Below the pieces are notes generated by a model that saw nothing but the letters and a program-made list of their open reading frames with translations, was not told where the DNA came from and did no database searches. Both the position numbers and the translations under genes were made by a program. Positions 1 through 7,048 of a DNA stretch of 14,098 nucleotides are shown here, piece after piece. The stretch comes from an uncultured Bacilli bacterium (GTDB lineage: Bacteria > Bacillota_I > Bacilli_A > RF39 > UBA660): positions 1-14,098 of the forward strand of contig CAKOQM010000036.1 of NCBI GenBank assembly GCA_934101275.1, in the 5' to 3' direction. Positions within the stretch are counted from its first letter, which is position 1; each line of letters starts with the position of its first letter.

Positions 1-54
1 TATATAAATCAACTAGGAGTTGAACGAACTAAAAATCAAGTTGAAGTTAATTGA
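1..54 (+). CDS. 3' end of a gene entering from the left edge (product unknown)
   Basis: Reading frame 1 is open from the window edge to a TGA at 52-54 and would end YINQLGVERTKNQVEVN. The other two plus frames close within the first 30 bases. The stop lies in the 3' arm of a hairpin that runs straight into eight T residues on this strand, which is what one expects at the end of a plus-strand gene converging on the minus-strand gene that ends at 47. Seventeen residues are too few to name a family. The call rests on the frame and the terminator only. Confidence 0.35.
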   Translation, partial: YINQLGVERTKNQVEVN

Positions 55-62
55 TTTTTTTT
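31..62. terminator. Bidirectional intrinsic terminator between convergent genes
   Basis: A perfect 9-bp inverted repeat (AAAAATCAA at 31-39, TTGATTTTT at 51-59) has an 11-base loop. On the plus strand it runs into a T tract at 55-62, giving a good terminator for the gene arriving from the left. On the minus strand the U-rich 3' arm itself serves the gene that ends at 47. The stop codons of both genes lie inside it. Confidence 0.7.
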
Positions 63-1000
63 AAAATTCTATTTAAACCCGGCACAGAACAATTATGAAT
101 GATTAAACCATTTTTTACGGCTCTGGCAAAATGATTTATATCGATTTTACAATATTTAGCTTTTTCTTTATTATAAAGATAAAACTCTGTTTCGTGCCCT
201 TTTTGGACGGATAAACATAAAATATATTTTCTAATACCATTTATGTCTTTATAACAATCTATCATTCTAATTTTTCCTGTTGATTCTTGATAGTCAAATT
301 CCTTTTGTGAAAAGAAAGATTCTAATATATTTTTATGATGCCATTCAATGTCTGTATACCCCATATTCTCTAAAGAGTAGGCATCAATATTTTCTAAAAT
401 GAATTGTACTTTTTTATTAAAATCAGGAATCGAATCGACAACACTATGCATTAAATATAAATACTCATCAGCATAATAATTATCTTTAGTAACATAGCCT
501 ATTTTTCTATCAATTTGTTCAAGTTTTCCTTTTGGGATTACCAGATTCATTTCTTTAATCGAATCAATACCAAAATTTTTAGTAAAATAACGAGATTGAA
601 TGTTATAAATATCTTCTTGTAAATCAACAACATAAGTTATGGCATTTTTCTGTCTTATTATATTGTAAACATGAGGGCACTTTCTTGTATCGTCTTCATC
701 TACTACGGTGATAATATCCACACCTAAATTTTTTAAGACATATTCTAGGATATAGGCTATAGATTTACAAATAGCTTTTTTATTTTTTAGACACTCGTCT
801 AAATCTTTTTTAAATTGACTATGATATTTATAAATATTTTGTCTTGTTTTACTATTGCCAAATGGTTTAAAAGTTTCATCAAAAGAAAGACGACTTCCTA
901 AGTCTAAATAAACATAACGAATACGTTCTAATTCGTCTAAATCAGAATATTTTTTTATGTTTTCTTTCATTTCTAAAACGTAAGCATCTAAATAACTCAT
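47..1000 (-). CDS. Transglutaminase-like cysteine-protease-fold protein
   Basis: The 317-residue protein has no signal peptide or membrane segment and is probably cytoplasmic. Residues about 25-130 look like a transglutaminase/papain-like core. Cys78 sits at the start of a helix in KKAICKSIAYILEY, His110 in CPHVYNII and Asp126 in YVVDLQ, in the order and spacing of the Cys-His-Asp triad of transglutaminase-like proteins. The rest (about 130-317) is not recognised. The start has a perfect AGGAGG seven bases upstream. The gene begins only about 50 bases after the copper operon stop, but a terminator lies between them, so it may have its own promoter (a TATAAA lies near 1027-1032 on this strand) or depend on read-through. 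Whether it acts as peptidase, deamidase or cross-linker cannot be said. The fold call is a motif inference. Confidence 0.6.
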   Translation of the reverse strand: MSYLDAYVLEMKENIKKYSDLDELERIRYVYLDLGSRLSFDETFKPFGNSKTRQNIYKYHSQFKKDLDECLKNKKAICKSIAYILEYVLKNLGVDIITVVDEDDTRKCPHVYNIIRQKNAITYVVDLQEDIYNIQSRYFTKNFGIDSIKEMNLVIPKGKLEQIDRKIGYVTKDNYYADEYLYLMHSVVDSIPDFNKKVQFILENIDAYSLENMGYTDIEWHHKNILESFFSQKEFDYQESTGKIRMIDCYKDINGIRKYILCLSVQKGHETEFYLYNKEKAKYCKIDINHFARAVKNGLIIHNCSVPGLNRILKKIN

Positions 1001-1030
1001 CTCTTTTCCTCCTTAATTAATTAACTTTTA

Positions 1031-1061
1031 TAAAAAACAAAAGGCCTTTAAGCTAAGCCTT
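1031..1061 (-). terminator. Terminator of the copper operon
   Basis: On the minus strand AAGGC (1061-1057) pairs with GCCTT (1045-1041) and is followed by a U-rich run (TTTTGTTTTTT). The hairpin includes the TAG stop of the last operon gene. The stem is short but the U tract is strong. Confidence 0.6.
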
Positions 1062-1577
1062 CGGTCCTTTCCAATTTTCAAATTTATCTTTTAATTCTTT
1101 TAGTTGTTTAGTACCTATAGTAATAATACCGTTTTCCGTATTTTTATCTTCTATAGCAATTGGATTACAACCATCATCAATTAAATTATCTAAATCATCA
1201 ATAGCAAATAAACTTCCACAATTTTGACATTGTATTTTATTTCCTACTTGGACAAAATAAGCATACGGCGCTCCTCCACAAGACTGACAAGTATTAACAA
1301 CAACTTTCACTTTTCCTTTGGAATCACGAACAGCTAAAAGGCCAATGGTTACTCCCTCATATTCATAACTAATATACATAGCATTTTCAGAAATTTCACT
1401 TTCTTTAATGATGATATTACCTTCTTCATTTAAGGTGGCAGAAAACACCTCGCCAGTTATCGTCTTTAATCTTGCGGACACTTTTTCTTCATTAGCCATC
1501 TCTGTTTCTTTTTGATTACATCCAGTTAATGAAAAAGTAAAAGTAAACAATATTAAAAGAACGCCTATCTTTTTCAT
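1053..1577 (-). CDS. FtrD-like (DUF2318) Cys-rich lipoprotein
   Basis: The protein starts with a lipoprotein signal: a Lys-rich start, a hydrophobic stretch and the lipobox LTGC (Cys22, counted from the first ATG), so it should be lipid-anchored outside the membrane. The mature part carries NTCQSCGG (Cys99, Cys102), CQNCGSLF (Cys119, Cys122) and DDGCNPI (Cys139). This CxxC...CxxC...GCNP pattern marks the FtrD-like/DUF2318 family, thought to bind an Fe-S cluster or metal next to iron and copper transport systems. The family name is recognition; a copper role comes only from its operon. An ATG at 1583 overlaps the CopZ stop in an ATGA. The second ATG at 1577 lies eight bases after AAGGA and is preferred, because the first has only two bases of spacing. 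It is the last gene of the operon. Confidence 0.8.
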   Translation of the reverse strand: MKKIGVLLILFTFTFSLTGCNQKETEMANEEKVSARLKTITGEVFSATLNEEGNIIIKESEISENAMYISYEYEGVTIGLLAVRDSKGKVKVVVNTCQSCGGAPYAYFVQVGNKIQCQNCGSLFAIDDLDNLIDDGCNPIAIEDKNTENGIITIGTKQLKELKDKFENWKGPKA

Positions 1578-1579
1578 AA

Positions 1580-1810
1580 TCATTTTCCTTCAATACTAGT
1601 TACTTGGTAACCAAGATTTGTAATAGTTTTTTTAATATCTTCATCACTAATCACTTCATTTGAATAAATTTCAGCTGTTTTATTTGCTAAATTCACTTTA
1701 ACTTTCGTGACATTTTCTAGTTCTTTTAAAGAACTTTCTACTTTATTTTTACAATGATTACACATCATACCTTCAATCGTAACTATTTTTTTAATCTTTT
1801 TATGAAACAT
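1580..1810 (-). CDS. copZ: CopZ-type copper chaperone (HMA domain)
   Basis: The 76-residue protein is a single heavy-metal-associated domain with the usual length and pattern: GMMCNHCKNKVESSL, with Cu(I)-binding Cys17 and Cys20, and the closing LGYQV motif. It should bind Cu(I) in the cytosol and hand it to the CopA ATPase encoded just upstream. Only three bases separate it from the copA stop, and its AAAGGA ribosome site lies inside the end of copA. It overlaps the lipoprotein gene downstream (ATGA), so the genes are translationally coupled. Met16 before the CxxC is usual for copper chaperones. The metal could in principle be another soft metal, but the neighbours argue for copper. Confidence 0.9.
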   Translation of the reverse strand: MFHKKIKKIVTIEGMMCNHCKNKVESSLKELENVTKVKVNLANKTAEIYSNEVISDEDIKKTITNLGYQVTSIEGK

Positions 1811-1813
1811 ATT

Positions 1814-4015
1814 TTATTTTCCTTTCCATTTTTTTAATCTTAAAGCATTTATTATAACAGTAAAACTAGATAAGGTCATTGCAAGACCAGCAAGCATCGG
1901 GTTCATTTTAACACCTATAAATTCAAACAAGCCACAGGCGATAGGTATCATACAAGCATTATAGAAAAAAGCCCAGAATAAATTACCTTTTATATTATGC
2001 AACGTTTTTTGACTAATATCAAATAAATGATAAATAGAATTCAAATCATTTCGCATCAAAATAACATCCGCCGAATCAGCTGCAATGTCAATAGCAGAAT
2101 TTAAACTGACCCCAATATCAGCAATGGATAAACTTGGCGCATCATTAATACCATCTCCCACCATCATCACTTTTAGATTTTTAACTTTTAATTTTTTTAT
2201 TTCTTCTGCTTTATCCTTTGGAGATACTCCGGCGATGACTTTTTCTATACCAATACTTTGCGCAATAATTTTGGCAGTCACTTCATTATCACCGGTTAGC
2301 ATGATAACTTCTTTTTTTAATTCTTTTAGTTTTTTTACAACTTCCTTAGCGTTGTCTCTAATAATATCTTTAACGCCAATTAAAGCAATGACCTTTTTAT
2401 TTTCAACAACATAAACGATACTATTACCGTTTTGTGATAAATCTTCTTCGTCACTTAAAAGTTTATTATCGATATGATATTGTGCTAAAATTTTATGACT
2501 GCCTAGCAAATATTCTTTATCATTTATTTTTCCAGATAACCCTACTCCAGGAATATTTTTAAAATTTTCGACTTCTAATATTTTTAAATTATTATCTTCT
2601 AAATAAGTTTTAAAGGCACCGGCAATAGGATGAGTGGATTTTATCTCTAAAGAAGAAACAAGTTTTAATAAATCGTCCTCAGAATAAGAAGATTTATTTA
2701 TTACTTTAGAAATCCTTAAATTACCATAAGTTAAAGTGCCCGTTTTATCAAAAATAACAACGTCTACTTTGTTGGCATTTTCAAGTATCGCTGATTTCTT
2801 TACTAAAATTCCATTTTTTGCACATAAACCTTCACTGACAACAATGGCAAGAGGAGTAGCGAGTCCTAAAGCACAAGGACAAGCACAGACCAAAACACTG
2901 ACAAGATAAACAATAGACTCACTAAAAGTAAATCCTAATAACAAATGAATAATAAATGTTAAAAGAGAAAGAACAATAACAATCGGAACAAAAACACCAC
3001 TTACTTTATCGGCAATACGTGCGATAGGGGCTTTCGTATTGGTAGCTTCAACGACTAATCTAACAATTTCTGATATGGTAGACTCTTTGCCAATATTTAC
3101 AGCTTTATAAAAAATCTCACCATCTAAATTAATAGAACCCGCGACGACTTTATCATTTTCACCTTTTTTTACGGGCGTTGATTCCCCACTGATAAAAGAT
3201 TCATCAACATGAGAAAATCCTTTAACCACGATGCCATCTACAGCAAAACGATTTCCAGGTCTTGTTATTAAAATATCTCCTTTTTTTACCTCGTCTATAG
3301 ATACTTCTTTTTCTTCATTGTCTTTCAAAAGAAGGGCTTTATTTGGAGTGATAGTTACTAATCCTTTTATGGCTTCTTTCGTCTTTTCCTTACTGATATT
3401 ATCTATATATCTTCCAAATTTAATCAAGTAAAGAATAACACAAACACTTTCAAAATATAGATTCTCAACATAATCAGTATTTCCTTTTAAAATCATTCCT
3501 AAATTAAACGTACTAAATAAGAAGCTTGCCATAACCCCTAGCATAACAAGAGTATCCATGTTAGGTGATTTATATTTGATATTTTTGATACCACTTATAA
3601 CAATGTCTCTTCCAAAATATAAGAAATACAAACTAAGCAGAAATAAACAAAGCGCGTAATTCAAAGGATAAATCATCATATTTAGAAAAGGTATGACAGG
3701 CAAATGAACCATGTGAGACATAGAAACATATAAAACAAATAAGGCGAGTAAGCCATTAATTGCAAAGTACACTTTTTTATGAGACTCTTTTTCTTCCTGT
3801 TCTTGATAAACGCCTAAAGATTTAAAACCGGCTTCTTTCACAAATTGATTTAAATCATTCTCGGTAAGACTATCGTCATAACTTATACTTGCCGAAGACA
3901 TGACTAAATTTACTAAAACATCCTCAATGCCTTTTTGTTTTAGTAAATATTTTTCAAGACTATTGGAACAAGCACTGCAAGTCATACCTTCTATTCTTAA
4001 AATTATTTTTTTCAT
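1814..4015 (-). CDS. copA: CopA Cu(I)-exporting P1B-type ATPase
   Basis: The 733-residue protein has all the landmarks of a P1B-1 copper pump. These are one N-terminal HMA domain with GMTCSAC (Cys13, Cys16), eight membrane segments, the actuator loop ISGES (275-279), the metal-site CPC (379-381), the phosphorylation motif DKTGTLT (Asp423), the THP motif (461-463) and the hinge GDGIND (620-625). The late membrane segments carry the Cu(I) signature residues Tyr685-Asn686 and Met713...Ser716-Ser717. It pumps Cu(I) from the cytosol to the outside using ATP. The start overlaps the upstream stop in an ATGA and has GAGGTG five bases before it. SGES replaces the common TGES, a mild variation. The single HMA is usual for Firmicutes. 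No truncation is seen. Confidence 0.95.
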   Translation of the reverse strand: MKKIILRIEGMTCSACSNSLEKYLLKQKGIEDVLVNLVMSSASISYDDSLTENDLNQFVKEAGFKSLGVYQEQEEKESHKKVYFAINGLLALFVLYVSMSHMVHLPVIPFLNMMIYPLNYALCLFLLSLYFLYFGRDIVISGIKNIKYKSPNMDTLVMLGVMASFLFSTFNLGMILKGNTDYVENLYFESVCVILYLIKFGRYIDNISKEKTKEAIKGLVTITPNKALLLKDNEEKEVSIDEVKKGDILITRPGNRFAVDGIVVKGFSHVDESFISGESTPVKKGENDKVVAGSINLDGEIFYKAVNIGKESTISEIVRLVVEATNTKAPIARIADKVSGVFVPIVIVLSLLTFIIHLLLGFTFSESIVYLVSVLVCACPCALGLATPLAIVVSEGLCAKNGILVKKSAILENANKVDVVIFDKTGTLTYGNLRISKVINKSSYSEDDLLKLVSSLEIKSTHPIAGAFKTYLEDNNLKILEVENFKNIPGVGLSGKINDKEYLLGSHKILAQYHIDNKLLSDEEDLSQNGNSIVYVVENKKVIALIGVKDIIRDNAKEVVKKLKELKKEVIMLTGDNEVTAKIIAQSIGIEKVIAGVSPKDKAEEIKKLKVKNLKVMMVGDGINDAPSLSIADIGVSLNSAIDIAADSADVILMRNDLNSIYHLFDISQKTLHNIKGNLFWAFFYNACMIPIACGLFEFIGVKMNPMLAGLAMTLSSFTVIINALRLKKWKGK

Positions 4016-5322
4016 TTTTTCACCTCGAAATAGTTTTCATCATCAATAACCTGGATGTTATTTGTAATCATATTCATCCAGCAATTCATAGAATAAGTAC
4101 CCGTATTTTCTGGGACAAATTCAATGATATTTTCCCCAACGGTTAATTCTTTTTTGATATTAAATTCACTTATCATAACAACATTATTACACCCTGTTAA
4201 ATATTTTTTATCTACATTAATAATTAAGCGAACTTTTTTACCTTTTTGAACTAAAATATCACCATAACTATCATAAGATAAATTAATTTTTACCTCTTGA
4301 TAATCTTCATAAATAGTAGTGGCTGTATAATTTTCATAATGATTTGTTGATAGATTAAAATTTAAACCTAATGTATTTAAGCCTCTAAATAGCATGCCTA
4401 AGGATAGTAATAAAATAAGAACAGATGCCACTTTATTTAGTATGATTCTTTTTCTTCCTTTTAGAGCATTAAATAATAGCCCAACCCCTAACATAAAGGG
4501 AATAGTTCCTAAACAAAACAAAAACATTGATAAGGCACCTTTTATAAATGATCCTGTTGATAAAGCATAAACTTGCATAGCGCTTAAGGGTCCACATGGC
4601 ATAAAACCATTTAATAAACCTATCAATAAAGCATTATTTGTTTTAATATTTTTTTTAATTTTTATAAATCTTGGCCATTTAAATGATAAAATGTTTAACA
4701 TATTTAAAGACATAAGTAACATAATAAGAGAAGCAAAAATAATAAGACATCCATTAACGATTTCGTTGACACTAATAACAGAACCAATAAAACCAACGAT
4801 TCCTCCTAAAATGGTATACGATAGTAGTCTTCCTAAATTATATAAAATAGGTTTCTTCAGGTTAATTTTATTTTCTCTATTAAATGTTGCCATAAGATTT
4901 ATAGCACCACACATACTAACGCAATGAATACTCGTTAACAAACACGTTATAAAAAGCATACCGTACGTCATATTATTATCAATTGTTGGAATGACATTAA
5001 AAATGTTATAGCCAAATATCATTCTTATCAAAAAAATGAATATTAAAAGATAAAAGAAAATAATTATAAACTCTTTTAAGTTACAATCAGAATTTATATC
5101 TTTAATATTTTCACTTATATATTCTTCCTTAGTAAAATAATCTAATGAATTAATTAAACAAATTATTTTTTCATCATTTAACTTTTTAGAAGAAGTAATT
5201 TTAGCCATATTTTTATTTATCTCTACTTCTTTTATATCTTTCTCTTTTAATAATTTTTCTTTTATTTTTTTACGACAATTATCACAATGGATACCGTCTA
5301 TTTTAATGTAAGTTACATACAT
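4012..5322 (-). CDS. HMA + UreH/DsbD-type membrane domain + cupredoxin fusion, copper handling
   Basis: This 436-residue protein joins three parts. Residues 1-70 are an HMA domain with GIHCDNC (Cys13, Cys16). Residues about 85-315 form a polytopic membrane domain of the TauE/SafE-UreH-DsbD_2 type, with SIHCVSMCGA (Cys134, Cys138) and NGFMPCGPLSAMQ (Cys243). Residues about 340-428 form an outer cupredoxin-like domain with TGCN (Cys378) and NCWMNM (Cys414, Met416, Met418). The order suggests that copper or electrons pass from the cytosolic HMA through membrane cysteines to the cupredoxin outside. Such fusions are known beside copper ATPases in Firmicutes, but I know of no settled function. It is the first gene of the operon, with AGGAG nine bases before the ATG, and overlaps copA by four bases. 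An electron-transfer rather than metal-transfer role remains possible. Confidence 0.8.
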   Translation of the reverse strand: MYVTYIKIDGIHCDNCRKKIKEKLLKEKDIKEVEINKNMAKITSSKKLNDEKIICLINSLDYFTKEEYISENIKDINSDCNLKEFIIIFFYLLIFIFLIRMIFGYNIFNVIPTIDNNMTYGMLFITCLLTSIHCVSMCGAINLMATFNRENKINLKKPILYNLGRLLSYTILGGIVGFIGSVISVNEIVNGCLIIFASLIMLLMSLNMLNILSFKWPRFIKIKKNIKTNNALLIGLLNGFMPCGPLSAMQVYALSTGSFIKGALSMFLFCLGTIPFMLGVGLLFNALKGRKRIILNKVASVLILLLSLGMLFRGLNTLGLNFNLSTNHYENYTATTIYEDYQEVKINLSYDSYGDILVQKGKKVRLIINVDKKYLTGCNNVVMISEFNIKKELTVGENIIEFVPENTGTYSMNCWMNMITNNIQVIDDENYFEVKK

Positions 5323-5365
5323 AAATAAGAACTCCTAACTAGGTACATTAAATTATTTTTTAGTA

Positions 5366-5419
5366 TGGGGTTTTATCTCCAACGGAAACATTATAACACC
5401 CCTACAGGGTATTAGTAAA
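5366..5419 (-). promoter_or_regulatory. Copper operon promoter with CsoR-like operator
   Basis: On the minus strand a perfect -10 TATAAT (5395-5390) follows a -35-like TTTACT/TTACTA (5419-5413) by 17-18 bases. The spacer is occupied by an inverted repeat, AACACCC (5395-5401) and GGGTATT (5407-5413), read on the minus strand as ATACCCTGTAGGGGTG. This matches the known CsoR operator pattern (TACCC, 4-5 bases, GGGGTA) used for copZA control in Firmicutes. A repressor there would block RNA polymerase and be released by Cu(I). A second partial dyad (TGGGG...CTCCA, 5366-5381) lies at the expected transcript start. No csoR or copY gene is in this window. Confidence 0.75.
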
Positions 5420-5456
5420 TATATTTTTAATAACTATTTTTGGCGTTTATTTACAT

Positions 5457-5480
5457 AAAAAAAACACTTTATTTCAAAGT
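5457..5480 (-). terminator. Terminator of the UPF0158-fic unit
   Basis: On the minus strand ACTTT (5480-5476) and AAAGT (5470-5466) form a weak 5-bp stem with a 5-base loop, followed by one G and eight U residues (5464-5457). The fic stop codon lies inside it. It separates this unit from the copper promoter directly downstream. Confidence 0.6.
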
Positions 5481-6332
5481 ATCTTCATTTTTATTAATAA
5501 ATAAATTTTGAACAATTAAATCTCTTGAATGTAAATTATTATTTTTTCCTAACAAAAGATTTTCATAAAATTTTATTAGATATTGCTTATCCTCTTTTAT
5601 GTCTAATTCATCATTGAAATAATTACTTCTTACTAAAGCGTTTCGAAAATAAACCGATTTATTTTTAAACAATGTGTTATCCACATTATATCCTAAACTA
5701 ATAAGATATTTTTCAATAAACAAAGCGGTTGTTCTGGTATTGCCTTCTCTAAAAGGATGAACCTGCCATATATTAGAAGAAAATGTTGCAATACTATTAA
5801 TAACTTCAACTATAGACATTTCTTTATAATTTTTTGCTTTTTCTAAAGAAATATCATAATTTAAAGAAACTTCTAACATTTTGTAGTCACCGTAGGGGAC
5901 AGAATCATTATTTAGTATTTTTTCATGTTTAGAAAAATTAACTTTTCTAAATTCACCAGCAAAAGAAAAAACGTCTTGAAAAAGATATTTGTGAACATAC
6001 TTTAAATAATCTACCGATAATTCAAACTTTTTTTCTTGTAATAATTCTACAATTCTTGCGGATACAAAGTCACATTCTAATTCATTTGTGTTAATGTCAT
6101 TGTTAGAATCTTTTTCAAGATAATATTTTTTTAAGCTTTGTTCTACTTCTAAAAGGGTCATTTTCCCTGTAATGTTATTATTCACAAGACTTTCAAGATA
6201 TTTGGAAGGCTTCAAATTATCTACTTCTTGCAGTCCGATGGCCATCTCCCATTGCGACTTTTTAATATAATTACTTGGTGTTATTTCTTCTATATATTCG
6301 TTAATACTTGAGTCCAATTTTTTTTCATTCAT
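5469..6332 (-). CDS. fic: Fic-domain AMPylase with VbhA-like N-terminal domain
   Basis: The full Fic active-site motif HPFREGNTRT (195-204, counted from the first ATG at 6341) is present with catalytic His195, Glu199, Asn201 and Arg203, preceded by the usual VHKYLFQDVFSFAGEFR flap region (116-132). It should therefore transfer AMP (or another nucleotide moiety) from a nucleotide cofactor to a protein hydroxyl. Residues about 28-75 (WEMAIGLQEVDNLKPS...) resemble the VbhA antitoxin fold, fused to the front of the enzyme. In alignment with VbhA, the inhibitory S/TxxxE(G/N) motif reads LQEVDN here, so autoinhibition may be weak or work differently. The ATG at 6341 touches its ribosome site, whereas the ATG at 6332 lies nine bases after AGGAG and is preferred (287 residues). 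It follows the UPF0158 gene by about 40 bases. The target is unknown. Confidence 0.85.
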   Translation of the reverse strand: MNEKKLDSSINEYIEEITPSNYIKKSQWEMAIGLQEVDNLKPSKYLESLVNNNITGKMTLLEVEQSLKKYYLEKDSNNDINTNELECDFVSARIVELLQEKKFELSVDYLKYVHKYLFQDVFSFAGEFRKVNFSKHEKILNNDSVPYGDYKMLEVSLNYDISLEKAKNYKEMSIVEVINSIATFSSNIWQVHPFREGNTRTTALFIEKYLISLGYNVDNTLFKNKSVYFRNALVRSNYFNDELDIKEDKQYLIKFYENLLLGKNNNLHSRDLIVQNLFINKNEDTLK

Positions 6333-6375
6333 AGATACCATCTCCTATTAATTATAAATTATTAGTACATTATAT

Positions 6376-6795
6376 TTAACAATCTTTCTCATATTTAATG
6401 TGATTATCTTCACACCAATGGATAGCAATTTCTTTATATTTTTCATCCCTAAACTTATACCATTTTTCAGTTAAACTATAAGTATCAATAGATATTCTAA
6501 ATCTTTTAAAAGCACCACGACCATTTACTTGTGATATCAAAAACATTTTTAACTCTATGTTATCTATCGTATAAATAAACTGAAGCATAATATCATAGTC
6601 ATTTTTAGAAGTAAAATCAAACATAAAGACAATTTCATCTTTTAATTCATCCTCTTCTTTATAAGTCGAATATTCTGGCTCAATACCATTTTGCCACAGT
6701 ATTTCATTTGTTTTAGTATTAAAATACGCGGTCATATTAGTATCAACATCTTCTAGAGCTTCTATTATTTCTGATAATTTTATCATTTTCCTCAC
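6376..6795 (-). CDS. UPF0158 family protein
   Basis: The 139-residue acidic protein matches the UPF0158 pattern: a short N-terminal segment ending in a strand (TAYFNTKTNEILW), a central acidic part, and the conserved C-terminal block with GRGAFKRFR (92-100), EKWYKFRDEK (110-119) and HWCEDNHI. The family function is unknown; no membrane segment or signal is seen. The longest frame starts with GTG at 6795, which has only a poor ribosome site. An ATG at 6786 has GAGGAAA just in front but only about three bases of spacing, so the start is uncertain by three codons. It is the first gene of a two-gene unit with fic, so it may modulate or be modified by Fic. That link is inference from position only. 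Confidence 0.75.
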   Translation of the reverse strand: MRKMIKLSEIIEALEDVDTNMTAYFNTKTNEILWQNGIEPEYSTYKEEDELKDEIVFMFDFTSKNDYDIMLQFIYTIDNIELKMFLISQVNGRGAFKRFRISIDTYSLTEKWYKFRDEKYKEIAIHWCEDNHIKYEKDC

Positions 6796-6878
6796 GCCTT
6801 TTTTTACAGTGCTTGCTGTCTTTATTTTTTTAAATATATATTTTCAAATCAAATTAATAAATACATTAATCTGCTATT

Positions 6879-6906
6879 ATTATACTAAACATCAGTAATT
6901 ATTCAA
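6879..6906 (-). promoter_or_regulatory. Promoter of the UPF0158-fic unit
   Basis: On the minus strand TTGAAT (6906-6901) and a perfect TATAAT (6884-6879) are 16 bases apart. The predicted transcript starts at about 6872, leaving a leader of some 75-85 bases before UPF0158. No clear operator or riboswitch is seen in the leader. Confidence 0.55.
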
Positions 6907-6989
6907 ATTATAATTTTAAGGAAAATTTTCTTACAATTTTACAAAACAATATAATCTACAATCGGATTTTATTTTCTTTATGAAAGAAC

Positions 6990-7025
6990 AAAAAAGCAAG
7001 TATGCCCTTTTTGTTAGCTACTTAC
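6990..7025 (-). terminator. Terminator of mgtA
   Basis: On the minus strand GTAAGTA (7025-7019) pairs with TACTTGC (7002-6996), a 7-bp stem including one G.U pair with a 16-base loop, followed by six U residues (6995-6990). It lies some 25 bases after the mgtA stop. Confidence 0.65.
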
Positions 7026-7048
7026 TTTAAGGTAGAAATTTAGATATT

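Noticed and set aside
2085..3431. Two plus-strand open frames inside copA
   Set aside because: They are antisense shadows of the ATPase; their translations resemble nothing and lack ribosome sites.
4691..4927. Plus-strand open frame inside the HMA-cupredoxin fusion gene
   Set aside because: Antisense shadow of a membrane-domain coding region.
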